A stretch of 64,000 bases of DNA from Oppiella nova (taxonomy: Eukaryota; Arthropoda; Arachnida; Sarcoptiformes; Oppiidae), in NCBI GenBank assembly GCA_905397405.1, contig CAJPVJ010000016.1:1-64000 (forward strand), given 5' to 3'. Below the pieces are notes generated by a model. That model had not been told where the DNA came from, ran no database searches, and worked only from the letters and a program-made list of their open reading frames with translations. A program made the position numbers and the translations under genes. Positions 17,488 through 25,908 of this stretch are shown here, in pieces (within the stretch, counting starts at the first letter, position 1; every line of letters begins with the position of its first letter).

Positions 17488-18471
17488 ATGAAAGCACAAA
17501 TCTTAAAAAGCTATGATATCAAGGAATTTAGTCTGGTTGAAATTCCAATTCCTGAGATTCATTCGCATGAAGTTTTGGTCAAAATTCATAGTAGTGGTGT
17601 TAACCCTATCGATTATAAAATCCGTGAAGGGGCAGCACCTTATGCAGATCCTATTCTCCCCACCATACTCGGAACAGATCTTGCTGGTGAGGTTATAAAG
17701 GTAGGTGAAAATGTTAAAAACTTTATCGTTGGAGATGAAGTATATGGTTTGGCTGGTGGTGTCCGAGGATTACAAGGCACCTTAGCTGAATATATTGCTG
17801 TAGATGCAGATTTACTTGCAATTAAACCTAAAAATTTATCTATGCGGGAAGCTGCTGCCTTACCTTTGGTTTTTTTAACAGCTTGGGAAGGCCTTGTGGA
17901 TAGAGCTCAAGTTAAAAAGGGGGATTCCGTCTTAGTTCAAGGTGGTGCTGGTGGTGTTGGTCATATGGTTGTGCAGCTTGCAAAAGCTAAAGGTGCGGAG
18001 GTATATGCAACAGGTAAAGCACACAATCGTAAAATGATTGAAGATCTTGGAGCAATAGCTATTGATTATGAGACACAAAGTGTTGATGATTATGTTCAAA
18101 AACATACTGCGGGTCAGGGGTTTGATATTATTTATGACACTGTTGGTGGTAATACTCTTGCTACGTCCTTATCAGCAATTAAATCATATGGGCACATTTC
18201 TAGTTGCTACGCCTTTAGTGAAATAAACTTAGCCCCTTCATCTTTACGAGCTGCAACGCTTTCAGGTGTTTTCGTCCTCTTACCGCTACTCACTGGTCAA
18301 GGTCGAGCACACCATGGTGCTATTTTGCGACAACTGACTGAATATGTTGAGTCAGGGAAAATTCGCCCTATTGTTGATCATCATACTTTTAGTTTGGAAA
18401 ATGCTCTTGAAGCGCATGATTTTTTAGAAAGTGGGGCAGCGTCAATCAAAGTAGTCATTGATATTATTTAA
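17488..18471 (+). CDS. NADPH:quinone oxidoreductase-like MDR protein
   Basis: A 327-residue zinc-independent MDR reductase. The N-terminal GroES-like domain has SGVNPIDYKIREG and LGTDLAGEV (about 33-70). The nucleotide site is VQGGAGGVGHMVVQLAKAKG at about 149-168. GFDIIYDTVGG is the usual motif of the quinone-reductase branch. It probably reduces quinones or enals using NADPH in the cytosol. Divergent from the LysR gene, which likely regulates it. Its stop codon is only about 60 bp from the left-most tRNA-Ser-like repeat, so it is the last chromosomal gene before the islands. Confidence 0.87.
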   Translation: MKAQILKSYDIKEFSLVEIPIPEIHSHEVLVKIHSSGVNPIDYKIREGAAPYADPILPTILGTDLAGEVIKVGENVKNFIVGDEVYGLAGGVRGLQGTLAEYIAVDADLLAIKPKNLSMREAAALPLVFLTAWEGLVDRAQVKKGDSVLVQGGAGGVGHMVVQLAKAKGAEVYATGKAHNRKMIEDLGAIAIDYETQSVDDYVQKHTAGQGFDIIYDTVGGNTLATSLSAIKSYGHISSCYAFSEINLAPSSLRAATLSGVFVLLPLLTGQGRAHHGAILRQLTEYVESGKIRPIVDHHTFSLENALEAHDFLESGAASIKVVIDII

Positions 18472-18498
18472 CTAGCTCGGTTTAGGACTAAACATAGT

Positions 18499-18534
18499 CA
18501 AAAAAAGATCCTTGAAAATTTAAGGGTCTTTTTA
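18499..18534. terminator. Hairpin terminator adjoining the leftmost att repeat
   Basis: AAAAAGATCCTT / AAGGGTCTTTTT inverted repeat with T tracts on both strands. It can end the oxidoreductase transcript. It sits immediately before the tRNA-Ser 3'-end copy, in the same position as the hairpins at 30501 and 48796. Confidence 0.7.
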
Positions 18535-18549
18535 AATATTTGGCGGAAG
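18535..18549. repeat. att-like repeat A (tRNA-Ser 3' end remnant)
   Basis: AATATTTGGCGGAAG, 15 bases identical to the 3' end and downstream flank of tRNA-Ser at 48830-48844, and to the copy at 30537. With the preceding hairpin, similarity to the 30537 copy extends over about 34 bp. Interpreted as the outermost left boundary of island DNA stacked on this tRNA. Confidence 0.65.
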
Positions 18550-18711
18550 TAGCGACTGTCAAATTAAAACAATAATACATTGATATAAAATATTTTTAAT
18601 TTAGTTTTCTATTAGCTGCTGTGACATTTCATAAATAGCTTACGTTGTAGGCTAAAATTGAGCATGAGACGTATACGTCGAAATGCATGAATAAGAATAG
18701 CGAGACTGTAT

Positions 18712-18745
18712 ACTCAACCTCCCTTTTCAAAAAGGGAGGTTGAGT
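18712..18745. repeat. Near-perfect 16 bp-stem palindrome
   Basis: ACTCAACCTCCCTTTT and its exact complement AAAAGGGAGGTTGAGT are separated by two bases. It lies downstream of the FecA-type receptor gene. No T tract follows on either strand, so it is either an unusual terminator or a mobile intergenic palindrome. A further GTTGAGTATA copy 8 bases to the right pairs with TATACTCAAC on the left. Confidence 0.6.
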
Positions 18746-18802
18746 TGTCTAGTTGAGTATAGGTTTCAGATGAGCAGTTTCCTCCCCACCTTCATTTACG
18801 AC

Positions 18803-21349
18803 TTAATACTTATATTTCACACTAAGCATAAAATTACGTGGCTCACCATACACCCCAGAGTTATAGAAGCCGATGTTGGTAAAGTAGTGTTGGTCAAAAA
18901 TATTATTTAAATTAATCGCAGTACTTAACTGTTCATTAAACTGGTAGTTGGCCATTAGATCGACCAATACAAAGGCTTTCTGATCAATCACTTCACTACG
19001 CTTTTTGACATTGTTATACACCGTTTGCCATCCGTGGTTCTGCCAACGAACATTCCCACCCACACTTAAACCATCGAGTTGCTGATCAAATTTATACTGG
19101 GTTGAGACATTAAATTGATGTTCTGGTTCCCATGTTGAAATCTTCTCACCATCATTGTCCTTAATTTGCTTGTAGGTATAACCACTTTGCACTTGGACAT
19201 TGGGGAAAACCTCACCAGAAGCTTCAATCTCTACCCCCTTAGTTTTGGCTTTCGCACCAATCCATGCAAAATCAACAGCGGGATTACTTGGCGCACCATT
19301 ATAAACAATGTCCTCAATGGCACGATTGGATTCATGGATTTCAAAATAAGCGATACTGGCATTTAACTTGGCATCATCAGATTGAAACTTAAAGCCGCCT
19401 TCGTAGTTTTTACCTTCGTCTGGATCTAGGATTTTATTGGTTGAAGACTTATACCAGATATCATAAGGCATAAAGATATCGCTAAGACTGGCATAAGCAC
19501 TGACTCGATCAGTGATGTCATAGACGACCCCAACGTAGGGAATGAAGCGGTTCTTTTCCTCGACTACACCTTGTAAACCTTTCATTTTATAGTTGATCAT
19601 ACGGGTACCTAAGAGCACCTTTAAATCATCCGCCAGATTTAAACGAGTACTGGCGTAGGCACCATATTGAGTAGTACGGTCATGGGTATAGGCATTTGGC
19701 TCACCCCAATTTGGCTGTGCAATATTGCCATCCCATTGGCTAAAATCGGGAATATGTGAATCATAACCCTGCATGCCACCATACCAATCTTTCCCCTTCC
19801 AACGTGAATAAGCCCCACTTGCGCCTAAGACCAAATCATGTTGCCGACCAAGCAGCTCAAACTTACCTGTGCTATACAACTCCAATGAATCACTGACGGT
19901 ACGACCGATATATTGAGAAGGCCAAAGATTAGCAGAACCATCTAATTTAGGATAATAGCCTTGGATAGTGCCTAGTGTTGCATCATAGCCATTAATTTTA
20001 TGGTCATATTGCAGAGTCAGTGCCCAATCATCATTAAATTTATGATGGACATTGGCAAAAATGGTACGGGTATATTGTTTCCATTCACTCCAATTGGCAC
20101 CATTATTAAAGGAGCGATCTGGATCTGGATTACGTTCCCCAGCACCATTAAATAAAGGGAAAGAGCCTGACCATGTCGATGCTTTAGGGTCATTGTTCTG
20201 GTAATCTGCACCCAGTGTAACTAAAGTTTTATCGCCTAAATCTGCTTCGACAATGCCATAAAATACAGCACTTTTACGTTCATAACGATCCATAAAAGAT
20301 TCTTTGTCTTGACCCGCAGCCACAAAACGTCCACGAATACTTTGCTCATCATTCAGTGAACCACTGACATCTGCCATAGCACGGTAATTATTCCAAGAAC
20401 CAGCGCTTAAACTCAGCGATGCTTGAGTCTCTGCGGTTGGTTTTTTTCGTACCAAGTTGATGGTTGCACCCAAAGAACCTACCCCTGTAAGTAAGCCCGT
20501 TGCCCCTTTAAGGACTTCGATACGGTCATAAATAGCAGAGTCACTGAGCGTATTACCCGCGGCATAACCGACATTTCGAGTCGTTGAAGGAATGCCATCA
20601 TATTGGAAATTATTAATGGCAAAACCGCGTGAGTAATAACTGGTCCGTTCACTGTCGTAAGCTGATACGGTAATCCCGGGTGTATGCGACATGACTTGAT
20701 CAATATTATTTAACTGAAAATCATCCATCAACTGTCGCGTAATCACACTAATGGTTTGTGGTGTTTCTTTCGGTGTAAGCACTAAACGCGTGGCAGTGGC
20801 AATTTTACCTGGCGTATAAGAACCACTATTTTCAGTAATTTCCCCCAACTGATTGGCAGTCACGACAATGGTCTCAAGTTTCGCTGCTGGATTGTCCACG
20901 TGAGAATTTGTTGCCACGGCTGAATCCGTTGCCGTGTTTGCAACTGTTGTGGTTTTCGACATCTGACGTCGTTCAATTCGCCACACCCGTGGACTTTGTT
21001 GAACAAGCTGTAGATCTGTGTCTTTTAATAACTGTTGAAAACCCTGAGCAATATCAAAACTGCCGCTTAAACCGTTTGTTTTATACCCCTGCGTCAGTTT
21101 CGGATCAAAAGACAATGCAATATTAGACTGTAGAGCAAAATTAGAAAGCGCTTGTCCCAAATCCCCTGAAGCCACTTGATAATGCTTTTGAGTTAATGCT
21201 GTTTCAGCATGGCTAAATGCACTGACACCCAACATGCTACTCAGTACCAATAAATGCATGACCGAATAACGCATTTTTTTCTCGCGGCTTATTTTATATG
21301 GTTTCGGTTTTTTCAAATTTTTTGCGTGTTGCAATGCTAGAGACACCAT
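18803..21349 (-). CDS. FecA-type TonB-dependent receptor with signalling domain
   Basis: Outer-membrane ferric-siderophore receptor and signal transducer, 848 residues. After a signal peptide (about 26-48, ending FSHA) comes an STN domain (KHYQVASGDLGQALSNFALQ, about 55-130). It passes ligand occupancy to the anti-sigma factor. Then follow TonB box ETIVVTANQ, plug (ETPQTISVITRQLMDDF, VLKGATGLLTGVGSLGATIN) and barrel ending GEPRNFMLSVKYKY. It is encoded just after fecR and fecI homologues, as in the ferric citrate system. The hairpin at 18712 may end transcription. The first ATG is used; ATG in MRYSVMH is an alternative. Confidence 0.92.
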   Translation of the reverse strand: MVSLALQHAKNLKKPKPYKISREKKMRYSVMHLLVLSSMLGVSAFSHAETALTQKHYQVASGDLGQALSNFALQSNIALSFDPKLTQGYKTNGLSGSFDIAQGFQQLLKDTDLQLVQQSPRVWRIERRQMSKTTTVANTATDSAVATNSHVDNPAAKLETIVVTANQLGEITENSGSYTPGKIATATRLVLTPKETPQTISVITRQLMDDFQLNNIDQVMSHTPGITVSAYDSERTSYYSRGFAINNFQYDGIPSTTRNVGYAAGNTLSDSAIYDRIEVLKGATGLLTGVGSLGATINLVRKKPTAETQASLSLSAGSWNNYRAMADVSGSLNDEQSIRGRFVAAGQDKESFMDRYERKSAVFYGIVEADLGDKTLVTLGADYQNNDPKASTWSGSFPLFNGAGERNPDPDRSFNNGANWSEWKQYTRTIFANVHHKFNDDWALTLQYDHKINGYDATLGTIQGYYPKLDGSANLWPSQYIGRTVSDSLELYSTGKFELLGRQHDLVLGASGAYSRWKGKDWYGGMQGYDSHIPDFSQWDGNIAQPNWGEPNAYTHDRTTQYGAYASTRLNLADDLKVLLGTRMINYKMKGLQGVVEEKNRFIPYVGVVYDITDRVSAYASLSDIFMPYDIWYKSSTNKILDPDEGKNYEGGFKFQSDDAKLNASIAYFEIHESNRAIEDIVYNGAPSNPAVDFAWIGAKAKTKGVEIEASGEVFPNVQVQSGYTYKQIKDNDGEKISTWEPEHQFNVSTQYKFDQQLDGLSVGGNVRWQNHGWQTVYNNVKKRSEVIDQKAFVLVDLMANYQFNEQLSTAINLNNIFDQHYFTNIGFYNSGVYGEPRNFMLSVKYKY

Positions 21350-21423
21350 AACCCCCTATTGAATACCAATGAGTTCTCTTATTAGCCTTGCCAGTTGAGT
21401 TTTAAAAAAGTGTCAGCATTAAA

Positions 21424-22431
21424 TTATTTTTTTTCACCAATACTGACCCAATAGCCTTGTGCATAGCGATTGATGTCTAACTTATAGGTGACAGCCAACA
21501 TGCTATATAGCGTTGGTAAATCATTGATTGGATAAGTCCCAGATATTTTAATCTGAGCAATATCATCATCTAAAGCAATATAACCTTTTTGATATTTTCC
21601 TATACGCTGTACGAATTCAGACAACGGCAGATCATTCACGATCATCCAGCCCTGCGTCCAACTGTTGCGTGTAAGATCAGCACTTGTAACCTCGGCGACC
21701 TGCTCGCGATTCAAATAACTTTGCTGACCCGCCGCAACAATCACTGCCTGAGTTGGATGACGTTGTGGTTGTAATTTCACCGCACCTTGCTCAACGAACA
21801 CCCAAGACTGCTTTGAATCAAGCTCTACTGAAAATTCAGTACCCAAAGCCTGCATTTGCCCATGTTGAGTTTGCACAAAGAATGGGCGTTGCTGTTGATC
21901 TTTTGCAGTTTTAATCCAGATCTGACCTTTTCTTAGCACGACATTACGTTGCTTAGCGCTATAGTCCAGATCAATTGCCGATGCGCTGTCTAAATACAGT
22001 TCACCGCCATCGGGGAGTTTAATTTTTTCAATTTCACCCACTTTTGTACGATAGTCTGCCGTCCATTGTTGCTGCTGATTTAAGCTATAGCCTAAATACA
22101 GTAACGATAGACCAGCCAAAACCCACATGTAATGACGGCGTTTTCTCCATGAAGATGATATGCTTTGCTTTAAAATAGGTCGTGCCACTTCGGTTGGCAG
22201 TTGATCAAAAGTATGATGCAGTTGCTGCATTTTTTGCCAAACTTTGGCATGCACTGAACTTTGCTGCTGCCAGATCAGCAATTGCTGTAATTCTTGCGGA
22301 CTCAACTCACCTTGGCTTAAACGCATACACCAATCAGCCGCTTCATTTAAAATTTGTTGCGTCTGTTGTTGATCTTGTTTTGAGTCTGATTTTTGATTGT
22401 GTTGTTGTTCAGATTCATTCTGCTTTGACAT
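21424..22431 (-). CDS. FecR-type anti-sigma factor / sigma regulator
   Basis: Inner-membrane regulator that holds the FecI-type sigma factor and receives the signal from the receptor's STN domain. It has 335 residues. The cytosolic N-terminal DUF4880 region is EAADWCMRLSQGELSPQE. One membrane segment follows (RHYMWVLAGLSLLYLGYSL, about 113-131). The periplasmic FecR domain has GEIEKIKLPDGGELYLDSAS and GTEFSVELD. The start ATG at 22431 lies 4 bp after the sigma-factor stop codon; a longer frame to 22470 would overlap that gene. Part of a fecI-fecR-fecA type operon. Confidence 0.9.
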   Translation of the reverse strand: MSKQNESEQQHNQKSDSKQDQQQTQQILNEAADWCMRLSQGELSPQELQQLLIWQQQSSVHAKVWQKMQQLHHTFDQLPTEVARPILKQSISSSWRKRRHYMWVLAGLSLLYLGYSLNQQQQWTADYRTKVGEIEKIKLPDGGELYLDSASAIDLDYSAKQRNVVLRKGQIWIKTAKDQQQRPFFVQTQHGQMQALGTEFSVELDSKQSWVFVEQGAVKLQPQRHPTQAVIVAAGQQSYLNREQVAEVTSADLTRNSWTQGWMIVNDLPLSEFVQRIGKYQKGYIALDDDIAQIKISGTYPINDLPTLYSMLAVTYKLDINRYAQGYWVSIGEKK

Positions 22432-22435
22432 TCGC

Positions 22436-22942
22436 TTAGTCGTCCAGCATGGCAGACAGGCAATGTACATACGCTTTTTTCATATAGCGTTTGACTGAAC
22501 TTAGGGAAATATCCAATTTGACTGCAATCTCATCATATTTCAGCCCTTCAAGCTGCGCATAGAGGAAAGTATCGCGTACCACCGCAGGTAGTTGCTCTAG
22601 CAATTGTGTCACTTCAAGCAAACTTTCGATAATCAAACAGTGCTGTTCTGGAGAGATTTCTTCGAGTTCAGGTTGTAGCGCCAGCACGTCTAAATATGCT
22701 CGCTCAATATGCTTCCGTTGAATCCAATTGATCATCAAGCCTTTGGCTACAGTGGTCAAATAAGCACGTGGTTGCAATAATTCAATTTGCTGTCGTCGTG
22801 CCATCACTCTTAAGAAAGTATCTTGTGCCAAATCAGCTGCATCAGAGCTATTGCCTAACTTTTTATATAGCCATGTATATACCCAAGAATGATGTTCTTG
22901 ATAAAGTTGAGCAATATCATGATTGGGAAGCGACGCAGACAT
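22436..22942 (-). CDS. FecI-type ECF sigma factor
   Basis: A 168-residue extracytoplasmic-function sigma factor that should direct RNA polymerase to the receptor gene. Region 2 is seen as HSWVYTWLYKKLGNSSDAADLAQDTFLRV (only partly quoted families vary; core DAADLAQDTFLRVMAR, about 35-50). Region 4 is LPAVVRDTFLYAQLEGLKYD then EIAVKLDISLSSVKRYMKKA. The start at 22942 is 20 bp from a strong Fur box, so expression is repressed by iron. First gene of the signalling operon. Confidence 0.93.
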   Translation of the reverse strand: MSASLPNHDIAQLYQEHHSWVYTWLYKKLGNSSDAADLAQDTFLRVMARRQQIELLQPRAYLTTVAKGLMINWIQRKHIERAYLDVLALQPELEEISPEQHCLIIESLLEVTQLLEQLPAVVRDTFLYAQLEGLKYDEIAVKLDISLSSVKRYMKKAYVHCLSAMLDD

Positions 22943-22961
22943 GGAAAAATTTTATTTAAGC

Positions 22962-22980
22962 GAATGATAATTATTATCAG
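22962..22980 (-). promoter_or_regulatory. Fur box of the fecI-type operon
   Basis: GAATGATAATTATTATCAG, a close match to the 19 bp Fur consensus built of GATAAT units. It is 20-40 bp upstream of the sigma-factor start, overlapping where its promoter must be. Confidence 0.8.
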
Positions 22981-23330
22981 TAATTTAATCGCTAAATTCA
23001 ATCATTATTTTCATCTAAACCACGTCCTCGCCCAATTCGCTTTTTTTGCACAAACTCAAGCTACATATCATCCATAAAGGCCTATCATCGACAATGGCAT
23101 AAACTCCACGGATGAAATTAAAATTTTTAAGAATTAAAGATCATCTATTAAGGAAGTATTATTTTTTCATCATGGTTAATTTATAGGGATTTTGATTGTG
23201 CTTTTAACTCAATTAAAATAACTGTGCACTAAATAAAGATCGCATCAATTAAACGAAAAAAGACAAGAAATTGATATTTTCGATATGAAAAAAAACGTGA
23301 TGTAAAATCATCACGCTTTATTTTTATTTA
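22981..23330. other. Intergenic stretch, no gene
   Basis: About 350 bp between the Fur box and the decarboxylase-like gene. It is AT-rich and nothing further is recognised, apart from a TGATGTAAAATCATCACG inverted repeat near 23299-23316 that could be the terminator of the decarboxylase-like gene. Confidence 0.4.
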
Positions 23331-24446
23331 TTAATTCCATTCAGCAATCGGTGTTGGCATATGTAGTGCCAACTGAGCATCTTTGATCACATCCATTCGT
23401 AAGATTTTTTTAGCACCGAGTTGATCCAATAATTGACTGACTGGACCACCATAACGATTTAACTCAACATGTTTTGGAAATAACTTTTGAGCAAAATTTT
23501 GGTTATTTGCCTGAACATATGAACGATACCAAATACCATCAACTTGATTCAGCATGGTTTTCTTTTCTTGCTGTGATTGATTTTTTACAGTTTTAAGTTT
23601 TGGTGTTGGCGCAGATAGGCTGATGTCGAGATTGCCTTGAGTATCATACAAGTGCGCTTGGACCTGATCAGTTATTTTTAAATCAATTGCAGTGAGCCAC
23701 TTGGGTAAATTATAACCATAAACACCACGTACACGTGCAATTTCAGTATCGACAGGAAGCGCAAGGACATAACCATAATAATCGCGTGTACGTGCAGATT
23801 TGATTAACTCTGAAATATTGGCGCCTTTTGCATGAGGACGGCGAACCACAACAGCAACAGATACTTCATCATAAGGATCGTTATCACAGACATCATAGGC
23901 AAAAAAAGTAAGTGAGACCAATCCATATCCAGGTATTGGGCTTAAGGGTTCAACTTTAGCAGGCAACTTTGCTTTTAACTTATCTAATGGTGCAAGCATC
24001 AACAGTTGAACATTGCTGGTTTTATAATAATAGTTTGGCGACCACACTTGACCTATACGTGTTTCAACCAGTTGCTTAGGAATCTTTCTAAAGAAATCAA
24101 TATTGCCCACACCAGATTCTTTTGCAACCTCATCTAAATTTGGTTGCATATGAAATCGGTCATAAAAACCACCTTTAGGAACCTGTACCTTATGCGGTCC
24201 AAATTCAACCTCTACAAACGCTTTTGCATTTGGATACTGAGTGGTTGGTTGCTTTGCATTAACTCGATTGGTCGTTACAGTATTTATGTTTTGCATCGCT
24301 GTATTCTCTTGTAAATGTGAGATGTAACTGAGCTGATTGTTTGGTGTAAGATCATTTGCTGCAAAAGCAGAATGTACGAATGCAAAACTCATAAAAAGTA
24401 TTTGAGTTGTTCGATTTAAATTAAAAAATTTCAACATAGCTTTCAC
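23331..24446 (-). CDS. Secreted acetoacetate decarboxylase (ADC) family protein
   Basis: A 371-residue protein with a signal peptide (SFAFVHSAFA, cleavage about 30). The ADC fold signatures are GLVSLTFFAYDVCDNDPYDEV and RGVYGYNLPKWLTAIDLK; the conserved Lys in the latter segment is a candidate for the catalytic residue. Typical ADC enzymes are cytosolic and about 250 residues, so the export signal and an extra N-terminal 100 residues are unusual. Substrate and role are not known. It is divergent from the DJ-1-like gene, also secreted, which suggests they share regulation or a pathway. Confidence 0.75.
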   Translation of the reverse strand: MKAMLKFFNLNRTTQILFMSFAFVHSAFAANDLTPNNQLSYISHLQENTAMQNINTVTTNRVNAKQPTTQYPNAKAFVEVEFGPHKVQVPKGGFYDRFHMQPNLDEVAKESGVGNIDFFRKIPKQLVETRIGQVWSPNYYYKTSNVQLLMLAPLDKLKAKLPAKVEPLSPIPGYGLVSLTFFAYDVCDNDPYDEVSVAVVVRRPHAKGANISELIKSARTRDYYGYVLALPVDTEIARVRGVYGYNLPKWLTAIDLKITDQVQAHLYDTQGNLDISLSAPTPKLKTVKNQSQQEKKTMLNQVDGIWYRSYVQANNQNFAQKLFPKHVELNRYGGPVSQLLDQLGAKKILRMDVIKDAQLALHMPTPIAEWN

Positions 24447-24758
24447 TCTAATTCAGCATTGAGTTCATGCTATGTTTAAAGTGGACTTCAAGGTCAATAG
24501 GGTTTATTTGTTTTTTAATTCAATTTGAATTGTGATTAAAATTCATGCACAAAAAACCGCAGCTTAAATTTAAAATGATGAATATATTTGATTGCACTTG
24601 CAAAAGATCAAATTAAAGCAAATGCTAAATAACACAAAGAGACAGCACTTTATTGGTAAAATGCCATTAATCTAAAATAGACAAAAGATTAAAAAACAGG
24701 CTTGACCTTAAAGCTAACTTTAATCCTATACTCACGATGAAACAACTCACAGGAAATC

Positions 24759-25595
24759 TTGATGACAAATACTTGGGTTATTAAGCATCGTATAATTCAA
24801 CAGTTATTGGTTGTTTTAGCAGCATTATTTTCAATGCCTTTTGCATCTGCGAATGATAACAGTAGTTCAAAATCGATTTCGAACCCATCTTTGTCAGGAT
24901 CTAAAGGAAAAATATTGGTTGTGATGACCAATCATGACAAATACCCTTCACGTAAAGATACTACAGGGCTATGGGTGACTGAGCTCACACATTTCTATGA
25001 CGTTGCGCATAAAGCGGGTTACCAAATGGATTTTATTAGCCCTAAAGGAGGTGCAGTGCCACTGGATGAGCGTAGTCAAAAATGGATCTATATGGATAAA
25101 CAAGCACACGCTTATTTAGCCGATCCTGCGTTTATGTCACGGTTAAATAACACCTTGCAGCCAAGTGAGGTAAAAGCGTCTGACTATAAAGCAATATATT
25201 TTACTGGCGGTCATGGCGTGATGTGGGACTTTCCAAATAATCCTGAATTAACCGCACTAGCTGAACAAATTTATCGTCAAGGCGGTGTAGTATCCGCGGT
25301 ATGTCATGGTGTGGCAGGTATACTTTCCCTAAAAGATGAACAAGGCAAAGCACTCATTGCAAACCGTAAAGTGACAGGATTTTCAAATCGTGAAGAATCG
25401 CTTTCAGGGATGAAAAAACAAGTACCCTTTTTCCTTGAAAATCAGTTGAAATCAAAAGGTGCAAAATATTCTCAAGGATTCTTCCCATTTACCTCTTATG
25501 CCATTGTCGATGACCGCATTATTACAGGTCAAAATCCTCAATCACCACGTGAAGTAGGCGAAGAAGTGATAAAAAAATTGGTGACTATACATTAA
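24759..25595 (+). CDS. Secreted DJ-1/PfpI (Hsp31-like) family protein
   Basis: A 278-residue protein with a signal peptide (about 12-31, ending FASA). The DJ-1/PfpI core has the nucleophile elbow AVCHGVAG with Cys182, the conserved acidic residue in WVTELTHF (Glu75), and GGHGVMWDF upstream. The arrangement matches Hsp31/glyoxalase III-like proteins, which detoxify methylglyoxal or act as chaperones. Export to the periplasm is unusual for them. It is divergent from the ADC-family gene with 312 bp between. Actual activity is inference. Confidence 0.8.
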   Translation: MMTNTWVIKHRIIQQLLVVLAALFSMPFASANDNSSSKSISNPSLSGSKGKILVVMTNHDKYPSRKDTTGLWVTELTHFYDVAHKAGYQMDFISPKGGAVPLDERSQKWIYMDKQAHAYLADPAFMSRLNNTLQPSEVKASDYKAIYFTGGHGVMWDFPNNPELTALAEQIYRQGGVVSAVCHGVAGILSLKDEQGKALIANRKVTGFSNREESLSGMKKQVPFFLENQLKSKGAKYSQGFFPFTSYAIVDDRIITGQNPQSPREVGEEVIKKLVTIH

Positions 25596-25818
25596 ATGAA
25601 ATTAGCTAGATTGGACATATTTTGTAAGTGAAAGCTTGCAAAATATCACTTCATCTTAAAGTACTTGTGTGACACCAATAAAAATTTTCAACGCTTAAAA
25701 AACAGACATAATCCTAATCAAATTAAAAGACATTTCATTAATTAACAATAAATATCAATATGCTAAACAGAAATATTATGTTGACTCAGTTTTTGTATTA
25801 GATTAGTATTTTTAATGT

Positions 25819-25838
25819 AAATAATTATCATTATCATA
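25819..25838 (+). promoter_or_regulatory. Fur box upstream of the surface lipoprotein gene
   Basis: AAATAATTATCATTATCATA, overlapping ATTATC units. It lies 70 bp before the lipoprotein start and implies iron repression of the lipoprotein-receptor pair. Confidence 0.75.
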
Positions 25839-25908
25839 TAACCAACAAAGCATTGTCCTTTCTAGCCACGATGATTGTCCATTTTTTTATCAAGCAAAGG
25901 ATAAAGCA

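Noticed and set aside
18668-18679. Perfect 12 bp palindrome GACGTATACGTC
   Set aside because: Could be an operator, but no regulator or gene start is close; too short to support alone.
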